Assembly (NCBI RefSeq): GCF_004342175.1
Contig: NZ_SMAO01000007.1
Location: forward strand, 62,001 to 126,000
Length of the DNA: 64,000 nucleotides
Reading direction: 5' to 3'
Source: Thiobaca trueperi
GTDB lineage: Bacteria > Pseudomonadota > Gammaproteobacteria > Chromatiales > Chromatiaceae
The notes under the pieces were generated by a model, which was not told the origin of the DNA, did no database searches, and worked only from the letters and a program-made list of their open reading frames with translations. The first letter of the stretch is position 1. Each line of letters begins with the position of its first letter. A program made the translations under genes and the position numbers. Of the stretch, positions 27,004-35,851 are shown piece after piece.

Positions 27004-28326
27004 TCAACTGAGTGGAGCGGATTCCAGACGCTGACCGACCTGCTCGGAGACCTGTTCGCGCAATGCCTCCGAACTCAGTGTCTCGATGATCTCGCCGGCA
27101 AAGCCCAGACAGAGCATGCGGCGCGCCACCGGCGCCGGGATGCCGCGCGAGCGCAGATAAAACAACCGCTCCGGCTCGATCTGACCGACGGTGGTGCCAT
27201 GACTGCATTTGACATCGTCGGCGTGGATCTCAAGCTGGGGCTTGGTATCCACCTCGGCGCTCGCGGACAGCATCAGGTTGCGGTTGGACATGGCGGCGTC
27301 GGTTTTCTGCGCATCCCTGGCGACCAGCACACGACCGTCGAAGACGGCCCGTCCCTTGCCGTAGAGAATGCCCTTGAAGTTTTCGCGGCTGGTGCAGCGG
27401 GGAACCCCATGCTCGACATCGAGATGGTAATCCATGAGCTGCCGGTCGCCAGCCAGATAGAGCCCCTGGAGGTCGCATTCGGCCTGTTCGCCGCGAAAGC
27501 GGGTCAGCAGTTCGGTGCGTGACCAGGTGGCACCCAGACCGATGTTGACGCCCTGATAACGGCTGCCGGCGTCCTGGGCGAGATAGAGCGTGGTGAGATG
27601 GAAGGCGTTGCGGCTTTCCATCTGGATACGCTCATGTTTGAGGACGGCATCGCGCCCCAGTGAGAGTTCCAGGACCGCATTGGTGCAGTAAAGGGCGTCG
27701 TCGAGACTCAGATACCGCTCGATCAGCGTGGCCTGAGCGCCGTCTTCCAGCAGGATCAGATGACGCGGCTGGGCGACACGCGGCGCGTCCTGTCCGACGG
27801 ACAGATGGATCAGCTCGATGGGGCGTTCCAGACAGACCGCACGGTCAAGCAGCAGCACCAAACCGTCGTCGAGGCTGGCGGTATTCAGGGCGGCAAACAG
27901 CGACTGCTCTGTGCCAGCGACCCGGTTCAACCGCTCACGCAGCGCATCGGGATCCTGAGCGAGCAGATCGCGCAGACCGCCGACCCGGACACCTTTGGGC
28001 AGATCGCCCGGCGCGGATCCGGCAGGCGTATAACGACCGTTGACCAGCAGGATGCGATGACTGTCGAGCCCCGGAATCAGGATTCGTTGCAGCGCGTCCG
28101 GCTGAAGCGCCGCAAGGGGGGCATCGCCCCGCACGAAGCCCTGCTCAAGCAGCGCCTTGAGACTGGTGTAACGCCAGCCTTCCTGCCTGGAAGTCGGCAC
28201 CTCCAGCTCACCCAGACGCGCCAGGGCGTCATGGCGCCGGGCAGTCAGCCAGTCAGGTCCGGCAGCGTCAGGACGCCCGCCATCAGCCGCCAGCCAGCCA
28301 GCGAAGTTGGCTGCTGCGCCGGTCAT
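27004..28326 (-). CDS. sufD: Fe-S cluster assembly scaffold subunit SufD
   Basis: Subunit of the SufBC2D scaffold that builds Fe-S clusters. The 440-residue product has the N-terminal QEGWRYTSLKALLEQGF and the C-terminal beta-helix region with KTDAAMSNRNLMLS, DDVKCSHGTTVGQIEPERLFYLRSRG and LCLGFAGEIIE. The conserved Cys and His of CSHG are present. Its ATG overlaps the sufC stop (ATGA). The usual cysteine desulfurase sufS is missing downstream; sufT follows instead. Confidence 0.95.
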   Translation of the reverse strand: MTGAAANFAGWLAADGGRPDAAGPDWLTARRHDALARLGELEVPTSRQEGWRYTSLKALLEQGFVRGDAPLAALQPDALQRILIPGLDSHRILLVNGRYTPAGSAPGDLPKGVRVGGLRDLLAQDPDALRERLNRVAGTEQSLFAALNTASLDDGLVLLLDRAVCLERPIELIHLSVGQDAPRVAQPRHLILLEDGAQATLIERYLSLDDALYCTNAVLELSLGRDAVLKHERIQMESRNAFHLTTLYLAQDAGSRYQGVNIGLGATWSRTELLTRFRGEQAECDLQGLYLAGDRQLMDYHLDVEHGVPRCTSRENFKGILYGKGRAVFDGRVLVARDAQKTDAAMSNRNLMLSASAEVDTKPQLEIHADDVKCSHGTTVGQIEPERLFYLRSRGIPAPVARRMLCLGFAGEIIETLSSEALREQVSEQVGQRLESAPLS

Positions 28327-29078
28327 GCCGCCTGCTCCGCCGCATCGATCCAGCCGTAGCCTTTTTCTTCCAGTTCGAGCGCCAGTTCCTTGCCGCCGGA
28401 GCGGATGATGCGCCCCTGTGCCAGGACATGGACATAATCCGGCTGGATGTAATCGAGCAGACGCTGATAGTGGGTGACGACGATCATGGATCGCTCGGGC
28501 GAGCGCAGTGCGTTCACCCCGTCGGCGACCACCCGCAGCGCGTCGATGTCGAGCCCGGAATCGGTCTCGTCGAGGATGGCGAGTTTCGGCTCCAGCAGGG
28601 CCATCTGGAAGATCTCGTTACGCTTCTTCTCGCCGCCCGAAAAACCGGCATTGACCGCGCGTTTCAGGAGCGAATCATCCAGATGCAGGATTTTCAGCTT
28701 GTCCTTGATGAGCCGCAGGAAAGAGACGGCATCCAGCTCGGGCTCGCCGCGTGCCTTGCGGATGCTGTTGAGCGCGGCCTTGAGGAAATAGGTGTTGTTG
28801 ACGCCCGGCAGCTCGACCGGGTACTGAAAGGCGAGAAAGAGCCCGAGCTGGGCGCGCGCTTCGGGTTCGAGTGAAAGCAGATCCTGGCCGTGAAAGGTTG
28901 CTGTCCCGGCCGTGACCGCATAGCCCTCGCGTCCGGACAGGACGTGCGACAGGGTGCTCTTGCCGGCGCCGTTCGGACCCATGATGGCATGGATCTCCCC
29001 CGGCCCGATCTCCAGATCCAGTCCCTTGAGGATCTCTTTCTCACCCACGTTGGCCCGCAGGCCCTTGACAGACAACAT
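28323..29078 (-). CDS. sufC: SUF system ATPase SufC
   Basis: ABC-type ATPase of the SufBC2D complex, cytosolic. The 251-residue protein has Walker A GPNGAGKSTLSHVL, signature NAGFSGGEKKRNEI, Walker B LAILDETDSGLDIDAL and the H-loop MIVVTHYQRLLDYI. The frame extends 33 codons further up, but the ATG at 29078 gives the family start MLSVKGL and has GGAG 9 bases upstream. It is separated from sufB by 208 bases filled by a repeat doublet. Confidence 0.97.
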   Translation of the reverse strand: MLSVKGLRANVGEKEILKGLDLEIGPGEIHAIMGPNGAGKSTLSHVLSGREGYAVTAGTATFHGQDLLSLEPEARAQLGLFLAFQYPVELPGVNNTYFLKAALNSIRKARGEPELDAVSFLRLIKDKLKILHLDDSLLKRAVNAGFSGGEKKRNEIFQMALLEPKLAILDETDSGLDIDALRVVADGVNALRSPERSMIVVTHYQRLLDYIQPDYVHVLAQGRIIRSGGKELALELEEKGYGWIDAAEQAA

Positions 29079-29092
29079 CTTTGCTACTCCTG

Positions 29093-29176
29093 TGAACTGC
29101 GTCTTGCGGCTTGGGCGACACCCATGCCAAATCGAACCTTGTCGCAATCCATGAGCGTTGTCACCGACGCGGTTCA
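29093..29176 (+). repeat. Degenerate type A element inside the suf operon
   Basis: The right end reads CACCGACGCGGTTCA, one base off the A terminus, and the left end is a weak match (TGAACTGCGTC). It is followed by 25 AT-rich bases and another palindromic element, repeating the doublet layout seen elsewhere. Confidence 0.5.
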
Positions 29177-29201
29177 AACGATTGATTTAAAAGTTTTCAT
29201 T

Positions 29202-29284
29202 TAAACCGCGTCCGGCTGAGGCTGGCTGGAGCAGGGAGGTTTGGTCCACCACGGCATCCGCCCGATTACCAAGAACGCGGTTTA
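29202..29284 (+). repeat. Palindromic element, third variant, inside the suf operon
   Basis: An 83 bp unit bounded by TAAACCGCGTCC and AACGCGGTTTA. The interior (GGTTTGGTCCACCACGGC) matches neither A nor B. It ends two bases before the TAA of sufB. Confidence 0.75.
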
Positions 29285-29286
29285 AA

Positions 29287-30732
29287 TTAACCGACCGCTC
29301 CCTCCAGGCTGATGCTCAGGAGCTTCTGCGCCTCGACCGCGAATTCCATCGGCAGCTCGTTGAAGACCTCCTTGCAGAAGCCATTGACGATCATGGACAC
29401 GGCATCTTCCTCGGTCAGTCCGCGCGAGCGGCAGTAGAAAAGCTGGTCGTCGCTGATCTTCGAGGTGGTCGCCTCGTGCTCCATGTTGGCCGAGGGATGC
29501 TTGACCTCGATATAGGGGAAGGTGTTGGCGGTGCAACGGTCGCCGATCAGGAGCGAATCGCACTGGGTGTGATTGCGCGCCCCTTCCGCGCGCGGGCCGA
29601 TCCGCACCAGCCCCCGATAGGTCTGCTGGCCTTCGTTCGCCGAAATGCCCTTGGAAACGATGGTCGAGCGGGTGTTTTTGCCGATATGGATCATCTTGGT
29701 GCCGGTATCGGCCTGCTGGCGACCTTTGGTCACGGCGACCGAATAGAACTCACCGACCGAGCCTTCGCCGCGCAGGAGACAACTGGGATATTTCCAGGTG
29801 ATGGCCGAACCGGTCTCGACCTGGGTCCAGGAGATCTTGGAGCGGGCGCCGCGACAGTCGCCGCGCTTGGTCACGAAGTTGTAGATCCCGCCCTTGCCCT
29901 GGGCGTCGCCCGGATACCAGTTCTGCACGGTCGAGTATTTGATCTCGGCGTCGTCCATGGCGATCAGTTCGACGACAGCGGCATGAAGCTGATTCTCGTC
30001 GCGCTGGGGGGCGGTGCAGCCTTCCAGATAGCTCACATAACTGCCGGCCTCGGCGACGATCAGGGTGCGCTCGAACTGGCCGGTATTGCGGGCGTTGATG
30101 CGGAAATAGGTGCTCAATTCCATCGGGCAGCGCACACCCTTGGGGACATAGACGAAGGTGCCGTCGCTGAAGACCGCCGCATTGAGGCCAGCATAGAAAT
30201 TATCGGTGTGCGGTACGACCGACCCCAGGTGCAGTTTGATGAGATCGGGATAATCATGCACCGCCTCCGAGATTGAACAGAAGATGACGCCGGCCTCGGC
30301 GAGCGTTGCGCGAAAAGTCGTCGCCACCGAGACGCTGTCGAAGACCGCATCGACCGCGATTCCGGCCAGCGCCTTCTGTTCCTCCAGCGGGATGCCGAGC
30401 TTCTGGTAGGTTTCGAGCAGCACCGGATCGATCTCGTCCAGGCTCTTGGGCATGTCCTCGGGCCGCTTGGGCGCGGAGAAATAGGAGATCGACTGGAAAT
30501 CGATCTTCGGGTAGTGGACGGCGGCCCACTCGGGTTCGGTCATGGTCAGCCAGTGCCGATACGCCTTCAGACGCCACTCGGTCATGAATTCCGGTTCGCC
30601 CTTGCGCGCGGAAATGGCGCGCACGACGCCCTCGTCCAGACCGGGCGGAAAGGTATCGGACTCGATCTCGGTCGTGAAACCATGTTCATATTCGGATCCG
30701 ACGATGTCATCGACGGCTAGGGCTGAGGTCAT
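29287..30732 (-). CDS. sufB: Fe-S cluster assembly scaffold subunit SufB
   Basis: Core scaffold of the SufBC2D complex. The 481-residue protein shows [35 protein letters not shown], the CSISEAV segment, [39 protein letters not shown] and the C-terminal [10 protein letters not shown], with the conserved cysteine, and [14 protein letters not shown]. The length is normal. The start has CAGGAGCG upstream and a good promoter at 30775-30802. It is the first gene of sufB-C-D-T-ycgN. Confidence 0.97.
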   Translation of the reverse strand: MTSALAVDDIVGSEYEHGFTTEIESDTFPPGLDEGVVRAISARKGEPEFMTEWRLKAYRHWLTMTEPEWAAVHYPKIDFQSISYFSAPKRPEDMPKSLDEIDPVLLETYQKLGIPLEEQKALAGIAVDAVFDSVSVATTFRATLAEAGVIFCSISEAVHDYPDLIKLHLGSVVPHTDNFYAGLNAAVFSDGTFVYVPKGVRCPMELSTYFRINARNTGQFERTLIVAEAGSYVSYLEGCTAPQRDENQLHAAVVELIAMDDAEIKYSTVQNWYPGDAQGKGGIYNFVTKRGDCRGARSKISWTQVETGSAITWKYPSCLLRGEGSVGEFYSVAVTKGRQQADTGTKMIHIGKNTRSTIVSKGISANEGQQTYRGLVRIGPRAEGARNHTQCDSLLIGDRCTANTFPYIEVKHPSANMEHEATTSKISDDQLFYCRSRGLTEEDAVSMIVNGFCKEVFNELPMEFAVEAQKLLSISLEGAVG

Positions 30733-30774
30733 CGCTCCTGGCTCCGTTTTTCTGAGTTTGTTCGTAGGTTTTTA

Positions 30775-30802
30775 AGTATAGGCCCGCGCCCACATGAATC
30801 AA
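30775..30802 (-). promoter_or_regulatory. Putative sigma-70 promoter of sufB
   Basis: On the minus strand TTGATT (30797-30802), a 16-base spacer, then TATACT (30775-30780). Transcription would begin about 36 bases before the sufB ATG. No clear IscR box was recognised. Confidence 0.55.
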
Positions 30803-31056
30803 CAGCCCGGGCGCCGCTCGACCGGGACGGCGTCATGGGTTGCGATTTGTGGGAAAAACCGGCCGGAAGGCGACATGCCATTGATTTAAAGATACTTAAT
30901 ATTCCAGAAATGGCTTCGATCGATTGCATGTGCTCGCAAAACTTATTTTATAGTGGAATGGCCGCCAGCACCCCATCTTAAGACATCGATTCTTCCTGAC
31001 CTTCAACCCGACGATCACGCCGAATCCGCTCCTGGATTTGGCTCTTGGAGCACACC
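30803..31056. other. Divergent intergenic region, sufB / LON-domain gene
   Basis: It holds a weak plus-strand promoter candidate, TTGCAT (30924) and TATAGT (30949) with a long 19-base spacer, in an AT-rich stretch. Nothing else is recognised. Confidence 0.4.
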
Positions 31057-31719
31057 ATGACCCGCAATCCCTTTCTGCCCAAGTTCTCGGATCTGCCTGC
31101 CGAAATCGCCATCTTTCCCTTTGCCGGAGCGGTCCTGATGCCGGGCGTGCAACTGCCGCTGAATATCTTCGAGCCGCGTTATCTCAATCTTGTCATGGAT
31201 TCGCTGGCGTCCGATCATCTGGTGGGCCTGATCCAGCCAACCAGCGAAACCATGACCGACGACATCCCCGCGCTCCACCGGATCGGGTGCGCCGGGCGCA
31301 TCACCTCCTATAGCGAGACCAGCGACGGTCGGATCGTGCTGGTGCTGACAGGTGTCTGTCGCTTTCAGGTCTCCAGCGAGATCGACGGGCGCCAGGGGTA
31401 TCGGCGCGTGGTGGTGAACTGGGAGCGGTTCGCGGCCGATTGTCATGACGATCCAGGGACCATTGCGGATCGCAAAGGCTTTCTGACCTCGCTCAAGTCC
31501 TACTGCACCCTGCGCGGGGTGGAAGTGCCCTGGGACGACATCGAAAAGATGCCCGATGGCGAGCTGGTCAATCTCCTGTGCGCCCATCTGCCGCTCAGTC
31601 CTGAGGACAAACAGGCGCTCATCGAAACCGTCACCACGGCGGAGCGGGCGACCCTGATGCGCGGACTGCTGGACATGGCCTCGGTCTCCAGCATGCATGT
31701 TGCCGAGCATCGTCACTGA
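31057..31719 (+). CDS. LON peptidase substrate-binding (N) domain protein
   Basis: A 220-residue stand-alone LON-N domain: IAIFPFAGAVLMPGVQLPLNIFEPRYL at residues 17-43 is the family hallmark, followed by GCAGRITSYSETSDGRIVLVLTGVCRF. No ATPase or protease part is attached. Such proteins are widespread and of uncertain role, possibly adaptors. I start at the ATG after CTTGGAGCACACC; the upstream TTG is less likely. The gene is divergent from sufB across 324 bases, and its end overlaps the convergent kinase gene by 7 bases. Confidence 0.92.
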   Translation: MTRNPFLPKFSDLPAEIAIFPFAGAVLMPGVQLPLNIFEPRYLNLVMDSLASDHLVGLIQPTSETMTDDIPALHRIGCAGRITSYSETSDGRIVLVLTGVCRFQVSSEIDGRQGYRRVVVNWERFAADCHDDPGTIADRKGFLTSLKSYCTLRGVEVPWDDIEKMPDGELVNLLCAHLPLSPEDKQALIETVTTAERATLMRGLLDMASVSSMHVAEHRH

Positions 31720-34094
31720 CTCAGTCTTGCCAGCAACGCCAGGAGCGTCTGCCGATCCAGCGGTTTGACCAGATGCTCGTCGAATCCGGCTGCCAGCGAG
31801 CGCACCCGCGCCTCTTCATGTCCCAGACCGGTGACCGCCACCAGCCATAACCGCTCGGGTTCGGGAACCCGTTCGCGCAACCGCCGCGCCAGTTCCAGTC
31901 CGTCCATGCCCGGCATGCCGATATCGAGCAGAGCCACGCGCGGGCACTGGCGCTCAACGATTTCCAGCGCCTCCAGCCCGGACGCGGCGGTCTCGACCGT
32001 ATAGCCGAGCAATTCCAGCAGCATCGCCAGCGCCTCGGCCACATCGGCGTTGTCATCGACCACCAGGATGCGCGGCGTATTGCCGGCGACTGTTTGGGCC
32101 GGCGTGTTTGCATCAGCCGTCGGCACCGGCGCCGTGAAGGTCTGCGCCAGCACCGGCAGATAGACCCGCAGCTCCGTTCCCTGTCCGGGTCCGGCGCTGA
32201 AGGCGTCCAGCCGTCCGCCATGCAGTTCGGCGAGACGGCGGGCGATGGCCAGCCCCAGACCCAGACCGCCGCTGGAGGCATCCGGCGGCCGTTCGCCCTG
32301 CGAGAAGAGACCAAAGAGCGCCTCGATGCGCTCCGGGGCCATGCCTTGTCCGTTATCGCGCACCCGGATCAGCACCTCGGTGGCTTCGCCGCCTGTCATC
32401 AGATCGGTCTCGACGCGAACCTCCCCGCCTTCCGGGGTGTAATTGGCGGCATTGACCAGGAGATTGAGCAGAATCTGCGACAGTCGCACCGGGTCGCCCT
32501 CAACCAGGACGTTGGGCAGGCTGGCGGTCCACAGGAGTCGATGCCGACGTGCGCGCATGAGTGCGCGCACGCCATCCACGGCCTGCCGCACCACCTCGGT
32601 GATCTGCACCGGGCGCCGTTCCAGATCGAGCCGTCCGCGCACGATCCGCGATACATCCAGCAGGTCGTCCAACAGGTGCGCCATGTGGGCCGTCTGCCGG
32701 TCCAGGACATCGACCGCCCAGAGGATGCGCGGGTCGCGACCGAGCCCGACCGTGCGCACGATGTCCAGGGCATTGCGAATCGGCGCCATCGGATTGCGCA
32801 ATTCGTGGCCGAGCATGGCGAGGAATTCGTCCTTGCGCCGGTCGGCGGTGAGCAGCGCCTGCTCCGCCGCCTTTTTCCTGCGGATGTCGCGGGCCACGGT
32901 CGCCAGTCGGGTGCGACCGGTGCCCGGATCGTCGAGACGCAGCACGTCCCAGTGAATCAGGATGGGCTCGCCGGTGCGGAAATGACGAAAACGGAATTCG
33001 CCGGCCCAGCGACCGTTTTCCATCACGTCCGGCAGCACGGTTTCATTGAACAATGCCAAGTCATCGGGGAACAGATAGTCCTGCACCCGATGTGCGCGAA
33101 CCGCCAGATCGCTTTCCAGGCCGACCAGCGACTGTCCGGCCGGATTCAGATAGATGCCATGCCCGTTCAGGGCGGAGATGCCGATGAAATCGGTGGAACA
33201 CTCGACGACGGCAGCCAGATCGCGCGCCTGGGTTTCGGCCAGCCGGCGATCCGTGATGTCGATGATGGCCGCCAGCGCCAGGCGGGGCCGGCTCTGCTCG
33301 CCGCGGATGAAGGTCGCGTTGGCGAGCACCCAGACCGCCTGTCCGTCGCGCCGGAGATAGCGTTTTTCGGTGAAATAATCGGCGTCCCGGCTGGCCATGG
33401 CGCGCTCATAGTTCGTCTGATCGCGCTCCCGATCCTCCGGGTGAGTCAATTCATAGAAGCTCATGCCGAGCAGTTCGTCGGCATCGTATCCCAGCAGGCG
33501 GCAGAGACGTTCGTTGACCCGCAGCAGACGACGGGGCAGGGGATCGATCAGCACCATGCCGACGGTCGCCAGCTCAAACAGCATGCGCAACTGGGTCTCG
33601 CTCTCGCGCAGCGCCTGTTCGACCCGCCTGGATTCGGTGACATCCCGGTGGCTGACGCAGTGTCCGGCGAAACCGCCATCGATCACGCAGAGCGTCAGAT
33701 TGAGGGTCACGCCGGTCGGCCCGCGCATGGGTGCCAGGGTCACATCGAAACATCGCTCGCCATGTGGATCGGGCAGGGTGAGACAGTGGCGTTCGGCGCA
33801 ACCGGTCGCGAAAACCCGGCGTGCGCAACTGATCAGCCCGACATGACTGAGGAGCGCATCCAGCCTTTGCACGAGCGATGGCGCGTCCGAATCCCGGTTG
33901 TCGCCGTCAGGATAAATCCAGGTGGGCTGCAATTCAGCGTCGAGAACACAGAGCGCGAGGGGCGGTCCCTTGTTTATCCGGGACGGATCAGAGGGAACGG
34001 GAGGCGGCACAGGCGGTTCGGGGTACAAGAGCGGGATTGAGTGGTGTTGATGGGCGGTGCAGGGACAATACCTGTGGGACGGGGGAGGGTTCAA
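31713..34094 (-). CDS. Hybrid sensor histidine kinase (PAS-PAS-PAS-HisKA-HATPase-REC)
   Basis: A 793-residue cytosolic kinase without membrane helices. After a proline-rich start there are three PAS-type sensor domains (about 45-155, 165-290, 290-410), each ending in an I/V-T/R-DIT-type motif. Next come HisKA with LAMLGHELRNPMAPIRNAL (His near 427), an HATPase domain with ANYTPEGGEV and SSGGLGLGLAIARRL, and a C-terminal receiver with RILVVDDNADVA and ALLDIGMPGMDGLEL (Asp near 720). The receiver ends in HLVKPLD. No output gene is adjacent, so it may act through an unlinked regulator. The open frames on the opposite strand are shadows. Confidence 0.95.
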   Translation of the reverse strand: MNPPPSHRYCPCTAHQHHSIPLLYPEPPVPPPVPSDPSRINKGPPLALCVLDAELQPTWIYPDGDNRDSDAPSLVQRLDALLSHVGLISCARRVFATGCAERHCLTLPDPHGERCFDVTLAPMRGPTGVTLNLTLCVIDGGFAGHCVSHRDVTESRRVEQALRESETQLRMLFELATVGMVLIDPLPRRLLRVNERLCRLLGYDADELLGMSFYELTHPEDRERDQTNYERAMASRDADYFTEKRYLRRDGQAVWVLANATFIRGEQSRPRLALAAIIDITDRRLAETQARDLAAVVECSTDFIGISALNGHGIYLNPAGQSLVGLESDLAVRAHRVQDYLFPDDLALFNETVLPDVMENGRWAGEFRFRHFRTGEPILIHWDVLRLDDPGTGRTRLATVARDIRRKKAAEQALLTADRRKDEFLAMLGHELRNPMAPIRNALDIVRTVGLGRDPRILWAVDVLDRQTAHMAHLLDDLLDVSRIVRGRLDLERRPVQITEVVRQAVDGVRALMRARRHRLLWTASLPNVLVEGDPVRLSQILLNLLVNAANYTPEGGEVRVETDLMTGGEATEVLIRVRDNGQGMAPERIEALFGLFSQGERPPDASSGGLGLGLAIARRLAELHGGRLDAFSAGPGQGTELRVYLPVLAQTFTAPVPTADANTPAQTVAGNTPRILVVDDNADVAEALAMLLELLGYTVETAASGLEALEIVERQCPRVALLDIGMPGMDGLELARRLRERVPEPERLWLVAVTGLGHEEARVRSLAAGFDEHLVKPLDRQTLLALLARLSQ

Positions 34095-34165
34095 CCTTGA
34101 AATCAGGCTATCGCAGGTCTACTTGACATCAATCTCACTGGCTGAACAAGAACGAGGAGTTTTTC

Positions 34166-34492
34166 ATGGCAGTCATTCTGACCGAGGCGGCCGCACGTCA
34201 TGTGGCCACTATGCTCGCCAAGCGTGGCCGTGGCGTTGGTCTGCGCGTGGCAACCAAAAAGAGCGGCTGCAATGGCTTTGCCTACGCAGTCGATTACGCC
34301 GACAGCGTTGAGCACAGCGACCGGATTTTCGAGAGTCACGGCGTCAAGGTCGTGGTCGATGGCGAGAATCTTGAGCGTCTCGACGGGATGGAAATCGACT
34401 TCGTCAAATCGAGTCTGCTCAACGAGGGCTTTGAATTCCGCAATCCCCATGTCAAGAATCGCTGCGGCTGCGGTGAATCCTTCAGCGTCTAA
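34166..34492 (+). CDS. IscA/ErpA-type A-type Fe-S carrier
   Basis: A 108-residue A-type carrier. It has the three cluster-binding cysteines: KKSGCNGFAY (Cys 35) and the C-terminal NRCGCGESFSV pair. EIDFVKSSLLNEGFEFRNPH is typical of IscA/SufA. It delivers Fe-S clusters to target enzymes. It is not inside the suf operon, and no isc genes adjoin it, so I do not assign iscA, sufA or erpA. CGAGGAG precedes the ATG. The TAA stop is the start of a TAAACCGCGTCC repeat terminus. Confidence 0.93.
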   Translation: MAVILTEAAARHVATMLAKRGRGVGLRVATKKSGCNGFAYAVDYADSVEHSDRIFESHGVKVVVDGENLERLDGMEIDFVKSSLLNEGFEFRNPHVKNRCGCGESFSV

Positions 34493-34509
34493 ACCGCGTC
34501 CAGTCCGGC
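34490..34509 (+). repeat. Solitary left terminus of the palindromic repeat family
   Basis: TAAACCGCGTCCAGTCCGGC follows directly from the A-type carrier gene and includes its stop codon. No matching right terminus is seen within 100 bases, so this looks like a truncated element. Confidence 0.5.
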
Positions 34510-34625
34510 GCTTCCTGGACTGTTTCGGCCTGCGGTCGCTGAATGAGCTGCCGCCGCTGGCCGGGATTCGCGATCCCGAGGCGATGTCAGGCGGCGCACT
34601 GACATTGCCGGATACAGGGACCGAT

Positions 34626-35462
34626 TCAAGGTGATTTCAGCTTGAAATGGATCGGGATGCGCACCCAGGCCGCGAGCGGCTGTCCGTTCCGGTGCGCGGG
34701 CTTGAAGCGCCAGCGTTTGACCCCCCGGATGGCGGCCTGATCGAGACTGGTCACACCCGATGAACCATCGAGCCGGACCTCGCCCGGCTGCCCGCCCGCA
34801 CCCACCAGCACCCGCAGATGCACCGTGCCTTCCTGGCGCAGGCGGCGTGCCGTGCCCGGATAGTCGGGTGGCGGGTTGTTGAGATAGGCGACCGGCGAAC
34901 TGGCGGCGGCGCCGGCGGACCCTTTGCCAGCCGTCCGCTCTGTGCCGTTCTCCCGGCGGGCGGATGGGGCGTTGTTCGCCGCCCCCTGATCGGTCCTGGC
35001 AAGACGGCGGGTCGTCTGCGCTGATGGCGCAGGACGCGGCGGCGACGCTGGTTGCGGCTTGGTCTGGGGTTTGGCTGCCTGTTTGGGCTTCGGCTTGGGC
35101 TGGGGTTTCAGCTCCGGCGCGACGACGGGTTTCGGCGCCGGTTCGGGAACCGCAACCGGGGGCGCTGGCTCGGGTGGCGCTGGGGCCACCGGCTCGGGCA
35201 CTGGCGGCGGGGTCGCAACAGGCGCCGAAGCCGGCTCCGGCTCAGGATCCGCCACAGACGCAAGACCGTCCGTCGTCGCAGCGGACTCGGCCAGCGAGGG
35301 GAGGGAGACCAGACTGACCTCGATCAGGGTGCTCGGCGAGGAAAATTCAGGCGACGGTGACCAGATCGCGAGTCCGGCCAGCAACGCGCCTTCGGCCATC
35401 ACTGCGATGGAGGCGGCCAGCCACAGCGGTACTGATGGCAGTGGCGCGACCACGCGTGTCAC
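34626..35462 (-). CDS. tonB: TonB energy-transducing protein
   Basis: A 278-residue protein: short cytoplasmic start, one membrane helix (about 12-32), a long Pro/Glu/Lys-rich periplasmic spacer (about 65-175, with repeated PEPVAP and KPQPKPK), and a C-terminal TonB domain with PPPDYPGTARRLRQEGTVHL and VKRWRFKPAHRNGQPL. It transmits proton-motive force from ExbBD to outer membrane receptors. The GTG start overlaps the exbD stop (GTGA). No receptor gene is adjacent. Confidence 0.95.
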   Translation of the reverse strand: MTRVVAPLPSVPLWLAASIAVMAEGALLAGLAIWSPSPEFSSPSTLIEVSLVSLPSLAESAATTDGLASVADPEPEPASAPVATPPPVPEPVAPAPPEPAPPVAVPEPAPKPVVAPELKPQPKPKPKQAAKPQTKPQPASPPRPAPSAQTTRRLARTDQGAANNAPSARRENGTERTAGKGSAGAAASSPVAYLNNPPPDYPGTARRLRQEGTVHLRVLVGAGGQPGEVRLDGSSGVTSLDQAAIRGVKRWRFKPAHRNGQPLAAWVRIPIHFKLKSP

Positions 35463-35851
35463 GTCCCGGATTCCCGCGTGGCGATGCCGATGCGGGTGAT
35501 GCCGGCGTGACGGCAGGCATCCATGACGGCAACCAGATCGCCAAGCGCCGCCGACTCGGCCCCGGCAATCACCACGCGCGTCTCATGGCCCTGCGCAAGC
35601 AGCCGCTCACTGAGCTGCGCCAGACTCAGATCCTGCTGATCGACCCGGATCAGGCCCGCCGCGTCCAGACTGATCATCACCTGAGGCGACTCCAGGCGCT
35701 CGGCACTGGCGCTGGCCGGCAGCCGCCCGCCGATGCCGTTGGCGGGGATCATGTCGAGCGTGACCATGATGAAAAACACCAGCAGAAAGAACATGATGTC
35801 GATCATGGGGACGATTTCGATACGGGCCTTGCGGCGCTGGAGATAACGCAT
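35459..35851 (-). CDS. exbD: ExbD biopolymer transport protein
   Basis: A 130-residue protein with one membrane helix containing the essential aspartate (EIVPMIDIMFFLLVFFIM) and a small periplasmic domain (GLIRVDQQDLSLAQLSERL). It forms the proton channel with ExbB that drives TonB. Its ATG overlaps the exbB stop (TGATG). Confidence 0.95.
   Translation of the reverse strand: MRYLQRRKARIEIVPMIDIMFFLLVFFIMVTLDMIPANGIGGRLPASASAERLESPQVMISLDAAGLIRVDQQDLSLAQLSERLLAQGHETRVVIAGAESAALGDLVAVMDACRHAGITRIGIATRESGT

Noticed and set aside
32094-34040. 648-codon frame on the plus strand
   Set aside because: Antisense shadow of the hybrid kinase, whose minus-strand domains are unmistakable.
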